Shown piece after piece: positions 45,501 through 57,527 of a stretch of 64,000 nt of DNA. Below the pieces are notes generated by a model. It had not been told where the DNA came from and ran no database searches. It was given only the letters and a program-made list of their open reading frames with translations. Position 1 is the first letter of the stretch; each line of letters starts with the position of its first letter. This DNA comes from Adineta vaga (Eukaryota > Rotifera). The translations under genes were made by a program, and so were the position numbers. Where the stretch lies: NCBI GenBank assembly GCA_021613535.1, contig CP075496.1, forward strand, positions 10,230,001-10,294,000, read 5' to 3'.

Positions 45501-47545
45501 ACAAAAAAGAAGAATGTACCAAATACATCATCTACTTCCGATGCTAATCCACCTCGAACTCCATCACGATTTGTTCAATTCATTCAACGTCTTCGAGCTC
45601 GAATAAAAGCACGTTTTCGATCATATTATATGTATTATTCATTGAATAATCTATTCGATTGGATTATATTTATACTCTGTTTAATAACAATTATTACGCA
45701 TTTTATTGATGTCGCATCTCATAGTGTAATACGTGCACGTGTTCACATGTACATCGCTTCAATAACAGTTTTAGCCATTTGGTTTCGATTTATGGTCTTC
45801 TTTCGAACAATATCAATAACATTGAAAACATTAAGATCCAAAATAGTAGAAATCAAATTAGGAGAATTAGTTATTATGGTAAGTAAGCAAGAACAAAAAA
45901 AAAACGAATGATTATCATCATACAATGCGCACAGAATGTAGATGAATTTATCTCATAGTCTCAGTTGATGACATGAAGTAGACGATTTGAAAATGAATTG
46001 AAGTTAAGTAATAACATCAAATAGAAATGTACTTTTGTACATAAAAACTCGTAGAAAGTACTCTAACAATGCATATATTCGTAAATAGAAGAGATACAAA
46101 TTCAATTCATTTGATTTTTAACAAATGTACAATATTTTTAGGTTCGAATGATGTTCGATGATATAATACGGTTTCTATTCGTATTTATCTTTCTTCTGGC
46201 TCCATATGCATTAGTTTTCTTTTTTGTCTTTGGTGGTCGACAAATTCGTCATAGTGATTATGAACAACAGCCTCAACTTTGTGAAACAGCATTACTCTAT
46301 TGTCCCATGGTTGATACTCAAACATTGGATGATGCTAATTCTCCAATAGGTGAAGTTCGAAGTCGATATAAATTCAATGGTACATCATCCACTCTGGGAG
46401 ATTTGTGTTACAATGCAACCAATTCTTGTGAAATTGTCGAGCAAAATGGTTTTGAAAATTTTTACTCATTACTTTTCTCCATCTTTCGAATTGCTCTAGT
46501 TGATGATAGTAAGAATAAGAATCAAATCATCTGTTAACCTCTGTCATATCTCTTTCTTTCTTTCTTTCTTTCTTTCTTTTCATTAGTTCCAATCGATGGT
46601 TTTAATCAAATTGATCGTTATTTTGCATCATTTGTTTGTGGTACATATTTATTGTTTACTGCCATATTATCTATAAATATATTCATTGGTCTCATATCAA
46701 ATGCTTTACAAACAGAAGCATTCTCAACAGTTGAAGCACGTTTTCTTCTTGAACGTATTGAAGTTATATTAAATTATGAATGGCGTTTATCTGCTCGAAA
46801 ACGTTTACAATTACAAGAAATTATACATCGTCAATGTGCACCATTACAATTGAGTTGGAAAGAAATTAATTTTGATGCATTTGGACAAACACGTGAAGAA
46901 CAGCAAGCAAAAGTATTTACTCATTTTCGACAAACGATCGAAAAACATAACATACAATTTGATACATTTCGTATTAATGTACAACAGAAACTAAATGATA
47001 TCGATTTAGCATTAATGAAAATACAATCGAGTACACAGAAATTATCTACACCATCACCTGGTACTCTACAACAAGCTAAAACAGATTCAACATCATCAGA
47101 TCATTCATCGAAAAATCCAGTTAATGAACAAGTCGATTTACCAAAATCATCATCAACAGTTGCAACAACAGAATCAAATGAAGCTATATTTAATGAATTA
47201 ACTCGATTGAGAGAATTGATAGAAGACACATTTGCGAGACAAACAGATCAAACTTCAATTCATCATGGTCGAGCATTACCTGGTTCAATGAGTAGTGCAA
47301 CTACCAGTCGCCGATCAATCGTAGGTTTACCACCGACAACAACAACAACAGCAGCAACAGGAGCTGGAACACAACATGATACTCAATTTCAATCATTTTC
47401 ACATCATTTAAATGAACGTGTAACTGATTTGCAATTAGCTGTTAATCGTCTTCATCAAGAAGTCACTTCTATTCGGCAAGTAATTGAACGAATGTCTCCA
47501 TTATCAGCTAGTCTTATTCTTGGTAGGACAGCTGGACGACGATGA
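39502..47545 (+). CDS. Large ankyrin-repeat six-TM channel (TRP-like), with one apparent frame break
   Basis: Eleven exons: 39502-39548, 41240-41823, 41875-41974, 42030-43192, 43251-43658, 43797-44289, 44346-44424, 44474-44787, 44890-45878, 46142-46508 and 46587-47545, about 1833 residues. A disordered N-terminus is followed by at least twelve ankyrin repeats (DGCTPLHICC, GNTPLHDAIL, GKTPLHLACA, GRTPLHECAE). Near residues 853-880 is a cysteine motif, CYNCNQTGF then CPKCNVC. S1-S6 follow: S1 HFYLGLLLETLFLISW near 1070, S4 HMYIASITVLAIWFRFMVFF, pore region GFENFYSLLFSIFRIALV, S6 LFTAILSINIFIGLISNAL. The tail has coiled coils. This is the layout of TRPA/TRPV-type channels, but it is too divergent for a subtype. 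The frame breaks by one base at about 44593 (exon 8). Intron 1 is 1.7 kb; an alternative first exon is possible. Confidence 0.86.
40340..40368 (+). other. Candidate alternative first exon of the channel gene
   Basis: ATG followed by a short basic stretch (MPRRSLRQR) ends at a GT donor in phase 2, the same phase as the exon at 39502-39548. It can therefore join the exon at 41240 in frame. It would swap the first 15 residues and imply a second promoter. No transcript evidence is available. Confidence 0.35.
46553..46580. repeat. CTTT microsatellite
   Basis: About seven tandem copies of CTTT in the last intron of the channel gene, acting as part of its pyrimidine tract before the acceptor at 46586. 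Confidence 0.8.
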
Positions 47546-47838
47546 AATTTTCCTTCTTTTTTTTTTGCATTTTTTCTGTCTGTTTTTATGCAGTCATAAC
47601 ATGACTGAATACTTCCATTTGTATAACACATACACGCTCGAAATACATACTCAAGAATATGAAATATATTGACTAATCTAAGGATTATTGGAAAAATCAA
47701 TGAAATATTTAAAGTTATAGGAACTTAGTATTGCTTCGAACAACTTGTTTAAAAGCTATTTATCCCAAGGAAAGAATTCTACGTCATATGATAAACGGTA
47801 GATAGAAAGACATTGTGAAATCAAAAAATTTGACTGTT
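47546..47838. other. Convergent 3' spacer
   Basis: Short spacer between the channel stop and the end of the minus-strand hydrolase. Nothing else seen. Confidence 0.5.
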
Positions 47839-48767
47839 TTATATCGATTGGGATGCATCGTAGACGAGATCAGCATACACAGGAAAATGATCAGACGGAA
47901 AATATCCTTCTTCGTCATGATAATCATCTACTTTTGTTTCACCTGCCACTCGATATACACTTTTCGAGGATATCCAAACAAAATCAATTTTTGGTCCATA
48001 ACCTGCTTTTCGAAAACCATTAAAAGATGGTGTTTCACCATGTTCGTATGTGTCAACAAATCCGGCTGCTTTCATTTGTTCAATTTCAGATGCTTTCTGT
48101 CCTGCAAGAATAAGTTCATGAATAGGTGTGATACCGTCAACTTCTTCTGGCCAATTATTGAAATCACCCATAACAATAATTCGATCGATATGATCATGAT
48201 TCTGTTGTATTTGAGAAAGAAGTAGAGGTATGGAGTGATGTTGAGCATTTTGTGATGGATAATCAAGATGAAGATTGTAGATGATGAACGGTTGTTGAGT
48301 GAGTTTGTGTTGAAAATGAGCACGAGTACAACCACGTGGATGTTTTGCACCCCAAGCGGGAGCAGCTGAGAATGGATTTTGATTGAACCAGAATATTTTT
48401 GTTGAGATGAGTGAGAAGAGATCATACCGATAGTAGATAGCATTCGTGGTTTGCCAAGGATCCTTGAGATCATCACCTACCCATGACCAAAGTTGTGAAG
48501 ATCTATAGAATACAACATAACACGGTAATTGAGTAATAATTAGTAGAAATGTTACTGATTGAGATCATTTAAAATATCATTATGTTGCAGTGGAATACCT
48601 TCTTGTGTTCCAATAATTGTTGGTTGGATGTTTCGAAGACATTGATAGACAATTGGTTTGCGTTTTTCCCATGCATTTGGTGTACCATGATCGATATCAT
48701 CATAACGTAAATTAAAGGTACAAACACGCACAACTGGTTTATTATTATCGTGGATAATCTTATTCAT
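47839..48767 (-). CDS. Endonuclease/exonuclease/phosphatase (EEP) family hydrolase
   Basis: A metal-dependent phosphodiesterase or phosphatase of the DNase I/Mg-dependent fold. Two exons, 48556-48767 and 47839-48502, give 291 residues. Family marks in order: VCTFNLRYDD with Asn19, IIGTQEG with the metal-binding Glu56, YNLHLDYPSQ, VMGDFNNWP (the GDFN motif), KIDFVWISS and FPSDHFPVYADL (the catalytic SDH). There is no signal peptide, so it is probably cytosolic. The sequence resembles bacterial and fungal small EEP enzymes as much as CCR4-type deadenylases, and substrate cannot be told. A 410-base open frame on the other strand (47815-48225) is its shadow. Confidence 0.88.
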
Positions 48768-49461
48768 GATGTTTTTCTATCATATCATATGCTTCTATCT
48801 ATATTAGAAAGTCATAAAATTTATGCATCGATTACAGGAGAGAGAGAGAGAGAGAGGGAAGGAGGGGAGAAACAAATTCATAAACTCGCACTGTTCTCGT
48901 TTTCTATTCTGTATTGACTGAAGAAAAATCATTCTTTTTTCATCGAATCAAATGCAAAACACGCAAATCATTAATCGTATTCTGTGTTTGAAGTCAAAGC
49001 AATAATAACACGTGTTTCTCGAAAATTTGTCTATACCCGAGTAACAAAGAATAGAAAAGAAAATAGTGTGTGTAAAAACGATTAAATATCAAACGATAGA
49101 ATGAGATAATAATGCCATTGATTTTAATACGAATAACAAAAGAGTTAGTTTTATGCACACATGTTTTCTTTCTTTATTGAAAAACTTTGCGCCATAATTA
49201 TGATAGAAATAGTTTGTTTGATAAAAATTGAATTGATTAATTATCTCTTATAATATTTAGAGAGAACTAATTCTATTTGTAATTGTTGTTTTATTGAAAA
49301 TTCATTAATTAATAGTATATAAAATATATAATTTTTCATAAGATGACTCAAATTCATTCATTGATTTTTTTCAGAGAAAAAGTTTTAAGAAAAAGTGTTT
49401 CAAATAAGGATTAGAATATAAAAATAAAGGATCAATCTTTTTTGATATTCATTCGATTATC
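48768..49461. other. Intergenic with a GA repeat
   Basis: Spacer between two minus-strand genes. A GA microsatellite lies at 48838-48857, followed by a G-rich patch. No coding signal. Confidence 0.5.
48838..48857. repeat. GA dinucleotide microsatellite
   Basis: About nine or ten tandem GA units followed by GGAAGGAGGGG, about 70 bases upstream of the hydrolase start on the minus strand. Confidence 0.8.
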
Positions 49462-50769
49462 TTAAAGTTTAAGTATAGAATCACTTAGACCAAGCCATGT
49501 CTTGTATGTTCCAGTAGTCATTGGTTTACCTGTAAAAAGAACATAAACAATTTCATTTATTTGAAAATTTGTCTTATGATATAAAAACAACTTACATCGT
49601 GGTCTTTTGTATTCAGTATCCGTTGGCCAATAAGCAAAACCATCTTTTGCATGACGTTCGTAACGATTTGAATATTGTGATAATGATGGTCGACGATTTA
49701 ATTGTGCAGTTGCTGACCATGTCAATGGATCTGCTGATTGTGCTGCCGAATTCGATGTTGAATATGATAAATCTTGACTTGATGATGTTGGTGCCAGTTG
49801 TTGTGGTTGCGTCATTGGTGGATAACCATATCGTGGTATGGGATATTTAAATGTATCATCAACTCGTACAGTGCCTAAATAAATAAATCAATATAGAGAA
49901 GAAAACAATGAGAAATTTGATTGAGAGAAAACCATCAACAAATGCAAGATTTGAACCAGAGTATGTATTTGTTTGTTTGATATGACGCCAAAAACCTCCA
50001 GCACGACCTAAGCGCATTCTAAAAAGAAGAACAATACGAAATCTTTCTCTGTTAGATGTGTTTGTTCTCGTGTTATCATTACTTTGGAAGACTACTACCA
50101 CCAGCTTTATAAGGTGTTGTTAAATTTTGTTTAAGAGCATCACGATAAATCATCAAAGAACCTAATTGTTCATCATTAACACCATTCCAATTTGTACTTT
50201 GCGTTGATGGATTGAATTGAAAATTATTTCCAACAACATTCCTTTGAAACAAGTAATGAAAGAACTTCTTTTTCTTTACAAAACTATTTCTGCATACTTT
50301 TGAGTATAAGGTAATGGTGGATTATTATTAAATGGTTTGATTGATGTTGAAGCATAATCATTTGAATTATCACAATTTTCATAGATTTGTTGTTCATTAT
50401 TATAATCATTTTGATAAAAAGAATCAGTATTACCTAAACTACCTTGATTATCAGATTCCGAAGGACATGAACATTTTCCTTTACAGCCGTGTACAGGACA
50501 ATTCTATATCAAATGGAAAATCGACTTGAAGAATGAAATGAAGAAGAATAAACCTCATCAACAAGTAATACAACTGATGGTTGTCGTTTAAGTTTTGGTT
50601 GAGAACTAAATCCTCCTGGTTTAAAACGAAATGTAGGCACTGATGATCTAAAAATTCCAATGATATTCATAGTCTTATCTAAGATAACATCGGATGTGTC
50701 GCATCTTTACTTCGCTCGTCGAAGAAGATATTTGGAACCGAATGAAGGATTTTGTATCGCGTCACTCAT
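49462..50769 (-). CDS. Unrecognised multi-exon protein, possibly cytoskeletal or ciliary
   Basis: Not recognised. Seven short exons on the minus strand read in frame from the ATG at 50769 (MSDAIQNPSFGSKYLLRRAK) to the stop at 49462-49464. Landmarks in order: RFKPGGFSSQPKLKRQPSVV, a cysteine cluster NCPVHGCKGKCSCPSE, LKQNLTTPYKAGGSSLPK, MRLGRAGGFWRHIKQTNTYS, FKYPIPRYGYPPMTQ, KDGFAYWPTDTEYKRPR and a conserved-looking end KPMTTGTYKTWLGLSDSIL. It has no TM segments or signal peptide, and many Tyr, Pro and Gly residues. Such composition with short repeated basic motifs is seen in microtubule inner proteins; that comparison is a guess. The last intron (49530-49595) is 66 bases with no stop, so it too can be read through. 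Confidence 0.7.
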
Positions 50770-52194
50770 TATTGTTTGAATACTAGAATAGAAAGTAGTC
50801 ACTATCAAGAAAAGCTAATATCCATATTAAAAAAAACTTTGTATTATTTCCTTTGAAAAAAGAATTATAGAAACGGACATATATGTATTCGTACTTGAGA
50901 TATTGGTTATAACTCTTTCATCACTGTCTATTTCATATTTTAACTTACTTTTATCCACAACAGACACTGGCAAAAAGAAAATGTGTGAAGTTAAATGTTT
51001 ATAGACAGAATAACTGTTTTTATTTGTTTAACAAAGAAGAAATGAGCGTTCCATCACAACAATAGTTTCTGTATATTTGAAGGTGTGCTCTTCTATTGAT
51101 GAAGAAAAAAAATTCAAATATTGCTATCAACAACACTTGGATACGTGCTCTTTCACATCAAATGAATCTTGTGTCAGTATGGAGAGAAAAAAATTCAACA
51201 AAAATGATTTAAAAAGTCGAGAAAAATAGTAACGGCACTCAAAATTCGAATTATTGCAAGTAGTTAATGCATTGACGGTGTTTATTTTTGTCGTTATTAA
51301 TAAGAAAAACAAAGTTATAAATTTTGCTTTCGTATGACGATAGAAAAATGAAAAGAACACCAACACAGTCAAACTGCAGATGTTGTTCTTTTTGCAAACT
51401 TCAAAATTGTCGATAGTTATAAAAACAATATTCGACACACAGATTTTTATTGACAAGTTAGATTAAAAGAAAATATTGAATTATTTTGAATCAATTAACG
51501 ATATTACGAAATTATACATCTATTGCGTTTGTATTTTCGAATGGTAGTTCTAATCATGAAACTGTTCAAATGAAAGATTACATGTATTCTTAAAATATAC
51601 CCATTTTTGTAAACAATAGTTATAGCAGGTCATATCGAACTATTTATACATTAAAAATAAGTGTTGCACTGTTTCTCTATTGTAACAATACAAGAATCGT
51701 TGAAATTGAATTGAATTTACACGAATAAGACAATAGAGTTTCACATTATTTCTGATTCAGATAATCCATGTTACTATGATGTACACTCTTTTATTGAATG
51801 TGAGTCTGAGAATAGAATAACTTTTTATTGTTAAATTTAACTGAAATTGCTGTCTCGTGATACAAACAGTTATTAATCTTCTTGAGAAAGAAATCATCAT
51901 AAATTATAACTCAATTTGCATATTTTTCCAAACAAAAGAATCTCTGCTTCTGGATTAAAACTTTTCAATTTTCTTCTCAATACAAAACTATTTCGAATGA
52001 GTATTGTAAGACAAATAAGAATTGTTCCATTCTTTTTCTTCTTCAATCTACGAATAAAGAAAAAAAACAATGGAGAAAAAAACGAAGAAAAGAGACTACT
52101 AATGTTTGTTTCAATCGTATTTGTCTACTTCCAAAAACATATTTGTGTTCACAGTGGTATAAACAGGATTTTATAAGGCTACTATCATACAAAA
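50770..52194. other. Intergenic, no gene seen
   Basis: About 1.4 kb between divergently oriented genes. Frames such as 51127-51456 on the minus strand and 51916-52176 on the plus strand have no domain or splice support. It probably holds both promoters. Confidence 0.5.
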
Positions 52195-54577
52195 ATGCCT
52201 GTTAAAACTCAACGAGTATTTTAAGTGAATATCTTATGAATTAAATAATCATTCATATTTGTCTCTAGCAATTTTCAACAGAAAATTCTGTTTCACGAAG
52301 TCGATCACATTCGGTGAGAACAATTGCATCAAAAGCAGCAGCTTTTTCAGCGAAACGAACTTCAGGTGCTGGTAGTGGAATTCGTGGCAATCGATCAAAA
52401 CCAAGTTATGTCGAACCTTCACCAACCAACGCTGACGACAATCTACCAGAAATCGATTATCCCAAACCAGTGAGACAAATCTTAGAAGTTACTGGTATAG
52501 TTCTATTATGTTAATAAAAACTGTTGTTTTCATTAACCTTCTCTTTTTGAAATTCTAGATAAGAATATTGATGAAGTCTTACATTTACCAGATTTATCAC
52601 TTGTACCACAGTCATTTCTGACTGAAATTGAACACGATGAAGTTTATGCAACTATTTTAGAAGAACTTAAGAAGAAACAATCATATAGTATAGCACGACA
52701 AACAAATGTTGTACATGAAGATGATTATCATCATCGAAAACCAATGCCACCTCATTTCACGTCAGTTGATGACAATCACATAGATGTGATCGATGAAATG
52801 TCGACTGTAACATTAGATAATCAACATAATGAGCAATCAAACGATGGTTACGATACAGATATTGAAATAGGTAGAAAGGATAATTGACAGTTTGATGTAT
52901 TTGAAAATCTCATGAATCAATTTAATATAGAACCTGATGAGAAAGAAAATTCAAAAGTAGTTGATAAACAAAAATATCGTGAATTATGTGCAGATGCAAA
53001 ATTAGTACCATGTTCATATTTTATGGCACATATTCAAGATGATAAAATGATTCTACGCTATCATCAATTTAATACAGCAGATATAGAAGCTATTACAAAA
53101 ACACTTACTGTATGTTGTTTCATTATTTCATTTTTCCAATGAGAATTTGCTTTTTCAAATTTTTCCATAGACAAATTATAGTGTTGAACAGCTGTTTTTA
53201 GATGGAAATTATTTGCAACGAGAAGCAGCAAAATATATTTCACGCTTGATTGTAGTGAATGAGTTTATTACAGAACTGGTAAGTGTTCACAAGCAATCAT
53301 AGGATCTAAATAACTATACCTTACAATACAATAGTCTTTGGTTGATAATCGACTTGGTGGTGGAGAAGGAACGAAGGAACTATGTAGAATGTTAACATTA
53401 AATCAAAATTTAAGAAAAATTAATTTGTCAGGTAAGAGGATAGGTTTTTTTCTTCAAATAACTGTTGTAACGAATAATTTTATAGGAAACAAGTTCAATG
53501 AACTGGATGTTACACTATTAATCGAAGCGTTTGATGTAAATACGAATACATTGATGTTTTTTTTGTTTACTTATTGTGTTTTTATTTTAGAAAAACACAG
53601 CTCTTCGTGAGCTTGATCTAAGTCATAATTGTTTTGGTGAAAAATGTGGTAAAGAACTCGGTGCATTTATCAGTAAGTTATCATATCATCCATGTAAATT
53701 TCATTATGATCTTATTTATTCGATTTTTTGTTTACAGATGCTAATGATTCGTTAGAAATGCTCAATCTGAGTTGGAATAATTTTCGTGGTCAGAGTGCGA
53801 TTGAAATGATTAATGGAATTAAAGTATTATTTGTCGTTTTCATTTGAATGAGTGATAAATTATCATCTTTTATTTGTAGGAAAATACTCGTTTAAGACGT
53901 GTGAATTTAGAAATGAATGGTTTTGGTCCTAGTTGTGGATCACCTCTAGCTGAATGTATTAAGAAAAATACTGTATTAGAAGAACTGAATATAAGTGCAA
54001 ACCGACTTAATACACAAAATGCTTTTACGATCGGTCAAGCATTATCAGTAAATGATACACTTCAAGTTCTTAAAGTATAGTTTGTCATTTGAATTACAAA
54101 ATTGTAAGATGAAATCTATTCGTTTTAGATTGCTGATAATCAAATTAATTCTGATGGTGCACTTGTCGTTTTTCTCTGTGTAAAAGGAAATGATACGAAT
54201 CGATTACGAGAAATTGATTTTTCAGTGAGAATATTCTTGTTTCGTTCAATCTTACTTTTAACTAATTATTTATTTTTATTCAACTGTATTTTTCAGCATA
54301 CAGTAGTCACTCAAGAAACGATAGATGTTTGCGAAGATATTGTTAAATTAAAAAATGGACAATTTCAATATCGAGTTGGAAAAGTAACACCAAGTGCGTG
54401 TATTTGATTAGAACATAACTTATAGATTATCCTGACAAAATAATATGTTTAATTTTCCTTTTTCTTTTAGAAATACTTAAATCAAATGCAACCAGTGAAT
54501 GCTATATAAAAACCAACGAAACTCTATTGAAGAAGTTACGTTCTAATGCTGCGAAAATAACAGTTAATCAAAGTTGA
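52195..54577 (+). CDS. LRRC74-like leucine-rich-repeat protein, second member
   Basis: Thirteen exons, starting 52195-52215, 52269-52494, 52559-52870, 52931-53109 and 53171-53278 and ending 54471-54577, keep frame throughout and give 551 residues. A disordered, basic N-terminus (RSRSHSVRTIASKAAAFSAK) is followed by IDEVLHLPDLSLVPQSFL and the acidic stretch YDTDIEIEPDEKEN. Then comes the family lead-in YRELCADAKLVPCSYFMAHI and at least seven ribonuclease-inhibitor-type repeats (FLDGNYLQREAAKYI, ELDLSHNCFGEKCGKEL, MLNLSWNNFRGQSAIEMI, RVNLEMNGFGPSCGSPL, ELNISANRLNTQNAFTI, IADNQINSDGALVVF). The YDTDIE stretch and layout match the gene at 8457-10049, but that copy has one intron and this has twelve. 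AATAAA at 54614 is the likely poly(A) signal. Confidence 0.86.
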
Positions 54578-55948
54578 TAAGATTTTATTATCAATTTGTT
54601 GTTATTTAAAAATAATAAACAGTTTTTTGTATATGTGCCTAAAACTATCTAGAATCATTCAATACACAAATTTCTGGTAAGATAATAGTGATAAATGCGT
54701 ATAGTTTTGACAGTTAAACACATTGTATTTGAAAGTGAAATAGTGACTTCAACGCTCTACCATAGCTAAAACAATAAAGGAGATTTATTTGATTTGGAGT
54801 TCAAAATAATCAGAATATTTTTGAGTCTTGTAGTAAAACTGTTTACAGGACAGGCATCATACATGTTATCGGCCGCTGTACCTTCTTTAAAAAAAGTAAG
54901 TGAGTTTTTACCAATGATTATCATGAGAGAGAATAGATGAATTTTTCCTGGATGTAAAATGTCTTGAAAGTCGGTAAATTACAGCTTGTAATTGAATATA
55001 TAAAACAATAGCGTAATTTTAAGCACATTATATCATTCAAATTGATAGTTAAATGTTCCTACGTCGCACCGATTATTATACACGTTTCCATCGATGTTTA
55101 GGATTGAGCATATGACGTTACACGTGATTGTGATTTCATATCTTTCGATTTAAACCAACATAATTACTATGTGATGCGATATGAAACACACCCTACACTT
55201 GTTGACATTGAAAATACTTTTGCTCACAGTAAATTAACTGAAAAGAAAGAAACATGCCAAAGCGTACCTGTTCATGGTAATATTTTAATAATATCGTTCA
55301 ATATGCCAATTTTTGACTTGTGTAATATACAAGTTTCTATTGCTGTGGTGTTGACCTGGAAAAGCTTTCGGACGCTTATAATGATCATCAAGAAATTCAT
55401 CAACTATATCATTGATTATTTCCCCAAAACATGGATTTCAAAAATATAGGCAATGTCCTGAAGATTAGTATACAAATTCATGTCAGTCCTCTATAATGGT
55501 CATTCGATAACTTTGTAGTGACGACAATAAGATGAGAAATTTTTTCAAGAAAAAGAATTCAAGAGATAAAAACAGATAAAATTAATTCGAACTATTTTCA
55601 TAGAAAAACTTCTTAAATTCTCTATTTGAAAAAAAACTTAGTCATGCTAAATATCTTACGGTTAATTTTTGACGATAGAAATGGAGAATCTCTATTTTAC
55701 TTATCAATCAAATAAAATATTTTGTTGTTTTCATTCTTAAGAAAAGATCATTCTTGTTATTGAAAGAATTAACTTCTGCATTTTATATTATACAGATGAT
55801 GTCACTCTATTTCAAACATAATCACTGTTCATGACGAAAGAAAATAATCATATGTTCTTCCATTTTTCGTTTTTTCTTTCCATTCTAGTCCAGTAAATAC
55901 ACACGCGCATACACATTCAAATTTCGTTAATCTTTTGATAGCAAAAAC
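54578..55948. other. Intergenic, with a possible gene relic
   Basis: Mostly AT-rich. Two items stand out: a short exon-like stretch at 54863-54895 ending in a good donor, and a coding-looking stretch at about 55115-55291 (DVTRDCDFISFDLNQHNYY, then TLVDIENTF and KKETCQSVPVHG). The latter has a stop just upstream and no partner exons that I can find. Confidence 0.4.
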
Positions 55949-56823
55949 ATGTTTATGGATAACGAAAAAGTAAATAGTAATTAAAAGAGTACTTTTCATA
56001 TACTTTAATTACGTACTTATTTCTTTTAAGAAAGCACCAACAAATGAAGAAATAGTCGTATCAACTGTAGATAATGATGAAACAACAGCTCTTGAGATTT
56101 TACGATATTCGGTCAATGAATTACAACGAAAACAAACTGATATTCATCGACATATTGGTCAACTATCAGCAGTAAATTATCATGTCATGCATGAGTTTAT
56201 TAGTGAAAATTTTTATTGTATCTGTCAATTAGGTTATGTCTGATTTTGAATATCATATGGCTCGAGTACGTGATATATGTACAACATCCAACAACAACAA
56301 CAATAATGAATTGTGTCAATCGTTACTTTCTCATCTAAATTCAGTGATACTTGATACACGTTCTGCTCTAGCTGCATCAAACACAAGTACAAATGATGCT
56401 CAACAAGTTCATGATCTTGTTCGTCGTCTTTACGAAGAAAATCAACAAATAGCTAATCATGTTGACAATTTATTAAAACAAGAACAATTAGATTTTGACA
56501 GACAAGATGAAGAATATGCTGAGGAGAAAAACGACGAACAGGAAGATCATCTTGAAAAAGCTATTGAACAAATTGAACTTGCTTTACAACAAAATATTCG
56601 TGAAAAACAACGTATTGATAAAGAACAAGAATATTTCGAAGGAAATCAGAAAACAATTGAAACATTTATTGAAACAACTGAACAGTTACATGAAGAAGCA
56701 CTTGGAAAATTACGCGAACATATTAGAACTTTACGTGAACACAATCAATCCTTAAAACAGTACAATGAACAAATTGACATACTTACACAACGATTACCAG
56801 AAACTTTATTTTTATCTGTTTAA
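55949..56823 (+). CDS. Coiled-coil protein, unrecognised
   Basis: Three exons, 55949-55969, 56031-56171 and 56233-56823, all joined in phase 0, give 250 residues. It starts MFMDNEKKAPTNEEIVVSTV. The middle (ALEILRYSVNELQRKQTDIH) and most of the last exon (about residues 110-240, rich in E, Q, K and L) are strongly coiled coil, so the protein should be an elongated dimer or part of a filament or complex. No other domain is seen. The first exon is short and an alternative one is possible at 54863-54895. Its stop lies only 26 bases from the end of the convergent gene at 56850, so the 3' UTRs must overlap. Family not recognised. Confidence 0.72.
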
Positions 56824-56849
56824 TAAATATCGATCTATCTTTCTTTAAT

Positions 56850-57527
56850 TTAATCTATTTCTCTATGAATTGTATCACTAACCCACGCTTGTAATCGCTG
56901 AGTATTGTCGACTTCCATCATTGAACAATTTTGTCTATAGAAATCTCGAAAATAATCATCCCATTCTAGTACACATATGATGATAACATTAATAATTCCA
57001 ATAAAAAATCCAATTGATCCCCATCCAAATAAAGGACCTAACACTTTTTGTATATGAAAAAGTCCATAGAGTAACCATAATGTAACTAATTCAAGAATAA
57101 ATGACATACATAAGCGAATAGTTCCTATATAATTAATTAAACATCCATTTATAATACAGAATGAAATAATAGTAAATAAAATAAATGTTCCTATACCGAT
57201 GAAAAGAATAATATAATCAAATGATTCATCATTAATACTACATTCTCTGCTAGTTGGCATTTGTTTTCCATTGATTTTCGTTGTCAAACATCTCCATAAT
57301 GGACCAACATGTAATTTAAATGTTTTATTTTCATTGTGACAATTATATCGTGATGAATCATATTGAAATGGAGAATAAAAATGAGAGATTACTTTTGTAT
57401 CATTCGTTTCAATACTTCTCCATGATGATGAATCCAAACAGATCAAGAGCAAAGCATTGATCAATAACGAAATAACTGCTAAAATTTGGTATCGACGAAT
57501 AAACAATGGAGATAATGGTTTTGCCAT
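56850..57527 (-). CDS. Four-TM claudin/PMP22/clarin-like membrane protein
   Basis: A single exon of 225 residues on the minus strand. TM1 is at about residues 12-31 (ILAVISLLINALLLICLD). A large outer loop follows with the family pattern VGPLWRCLTT, equivalent to the W-x-GLW-x-C of claudin-like proteins, and a further Cys (SRECSIND). TM2 (YIILFIGIGTFILFTIISFC), TM3 (LCMSFILELVTLWLLYGLF) and TM4 (GWGSIGFFIGIINVIIICVL) come next, then a cytoplasmic tail. This is the layout of claudins, PMP22/EMP, calcium-channel gamma subunits and clarins, which organise junctions or partner with channels. The sub-family cannot be chosen. A possible glycosylation site is NKT in the outer loop. Confidence 0.75.
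   Translation of the reverse strand: MAKPLSPLFIRRYQILAVISLLINALLLICLDSSSWRSIETNDTKVISHFYSPFQYDSSRYNCHNENKTFKLHVGPLWRCLTTKINGKQMPTSRECSINDESFDYIILFIGIGTFILFTIISFCIINGCLINYIGTIRLCMSFILELVTLWLLYGLFHIQKVLGPLFGWGSIGFFIGIINVIIICVLEWDDYFRDFYRQNCSMMEVDNTQRLQAWVSDTIHREID

Noticed and set aside
47815-48225. 136-residue open frame on the plus strand
   Set aside because: It is antisense to the EEP hydrolase, whose motifs are clear on the minus strand.
52885-52887. In-frame TGA that seems to break the second LRRC74-like gene
   Set aside because: A 60-base intron at 52871-52930 (GTAGAA...AATATAG) removes it and keeps the frame into EPDEKENSK, so no stop is present in the mature transcript.
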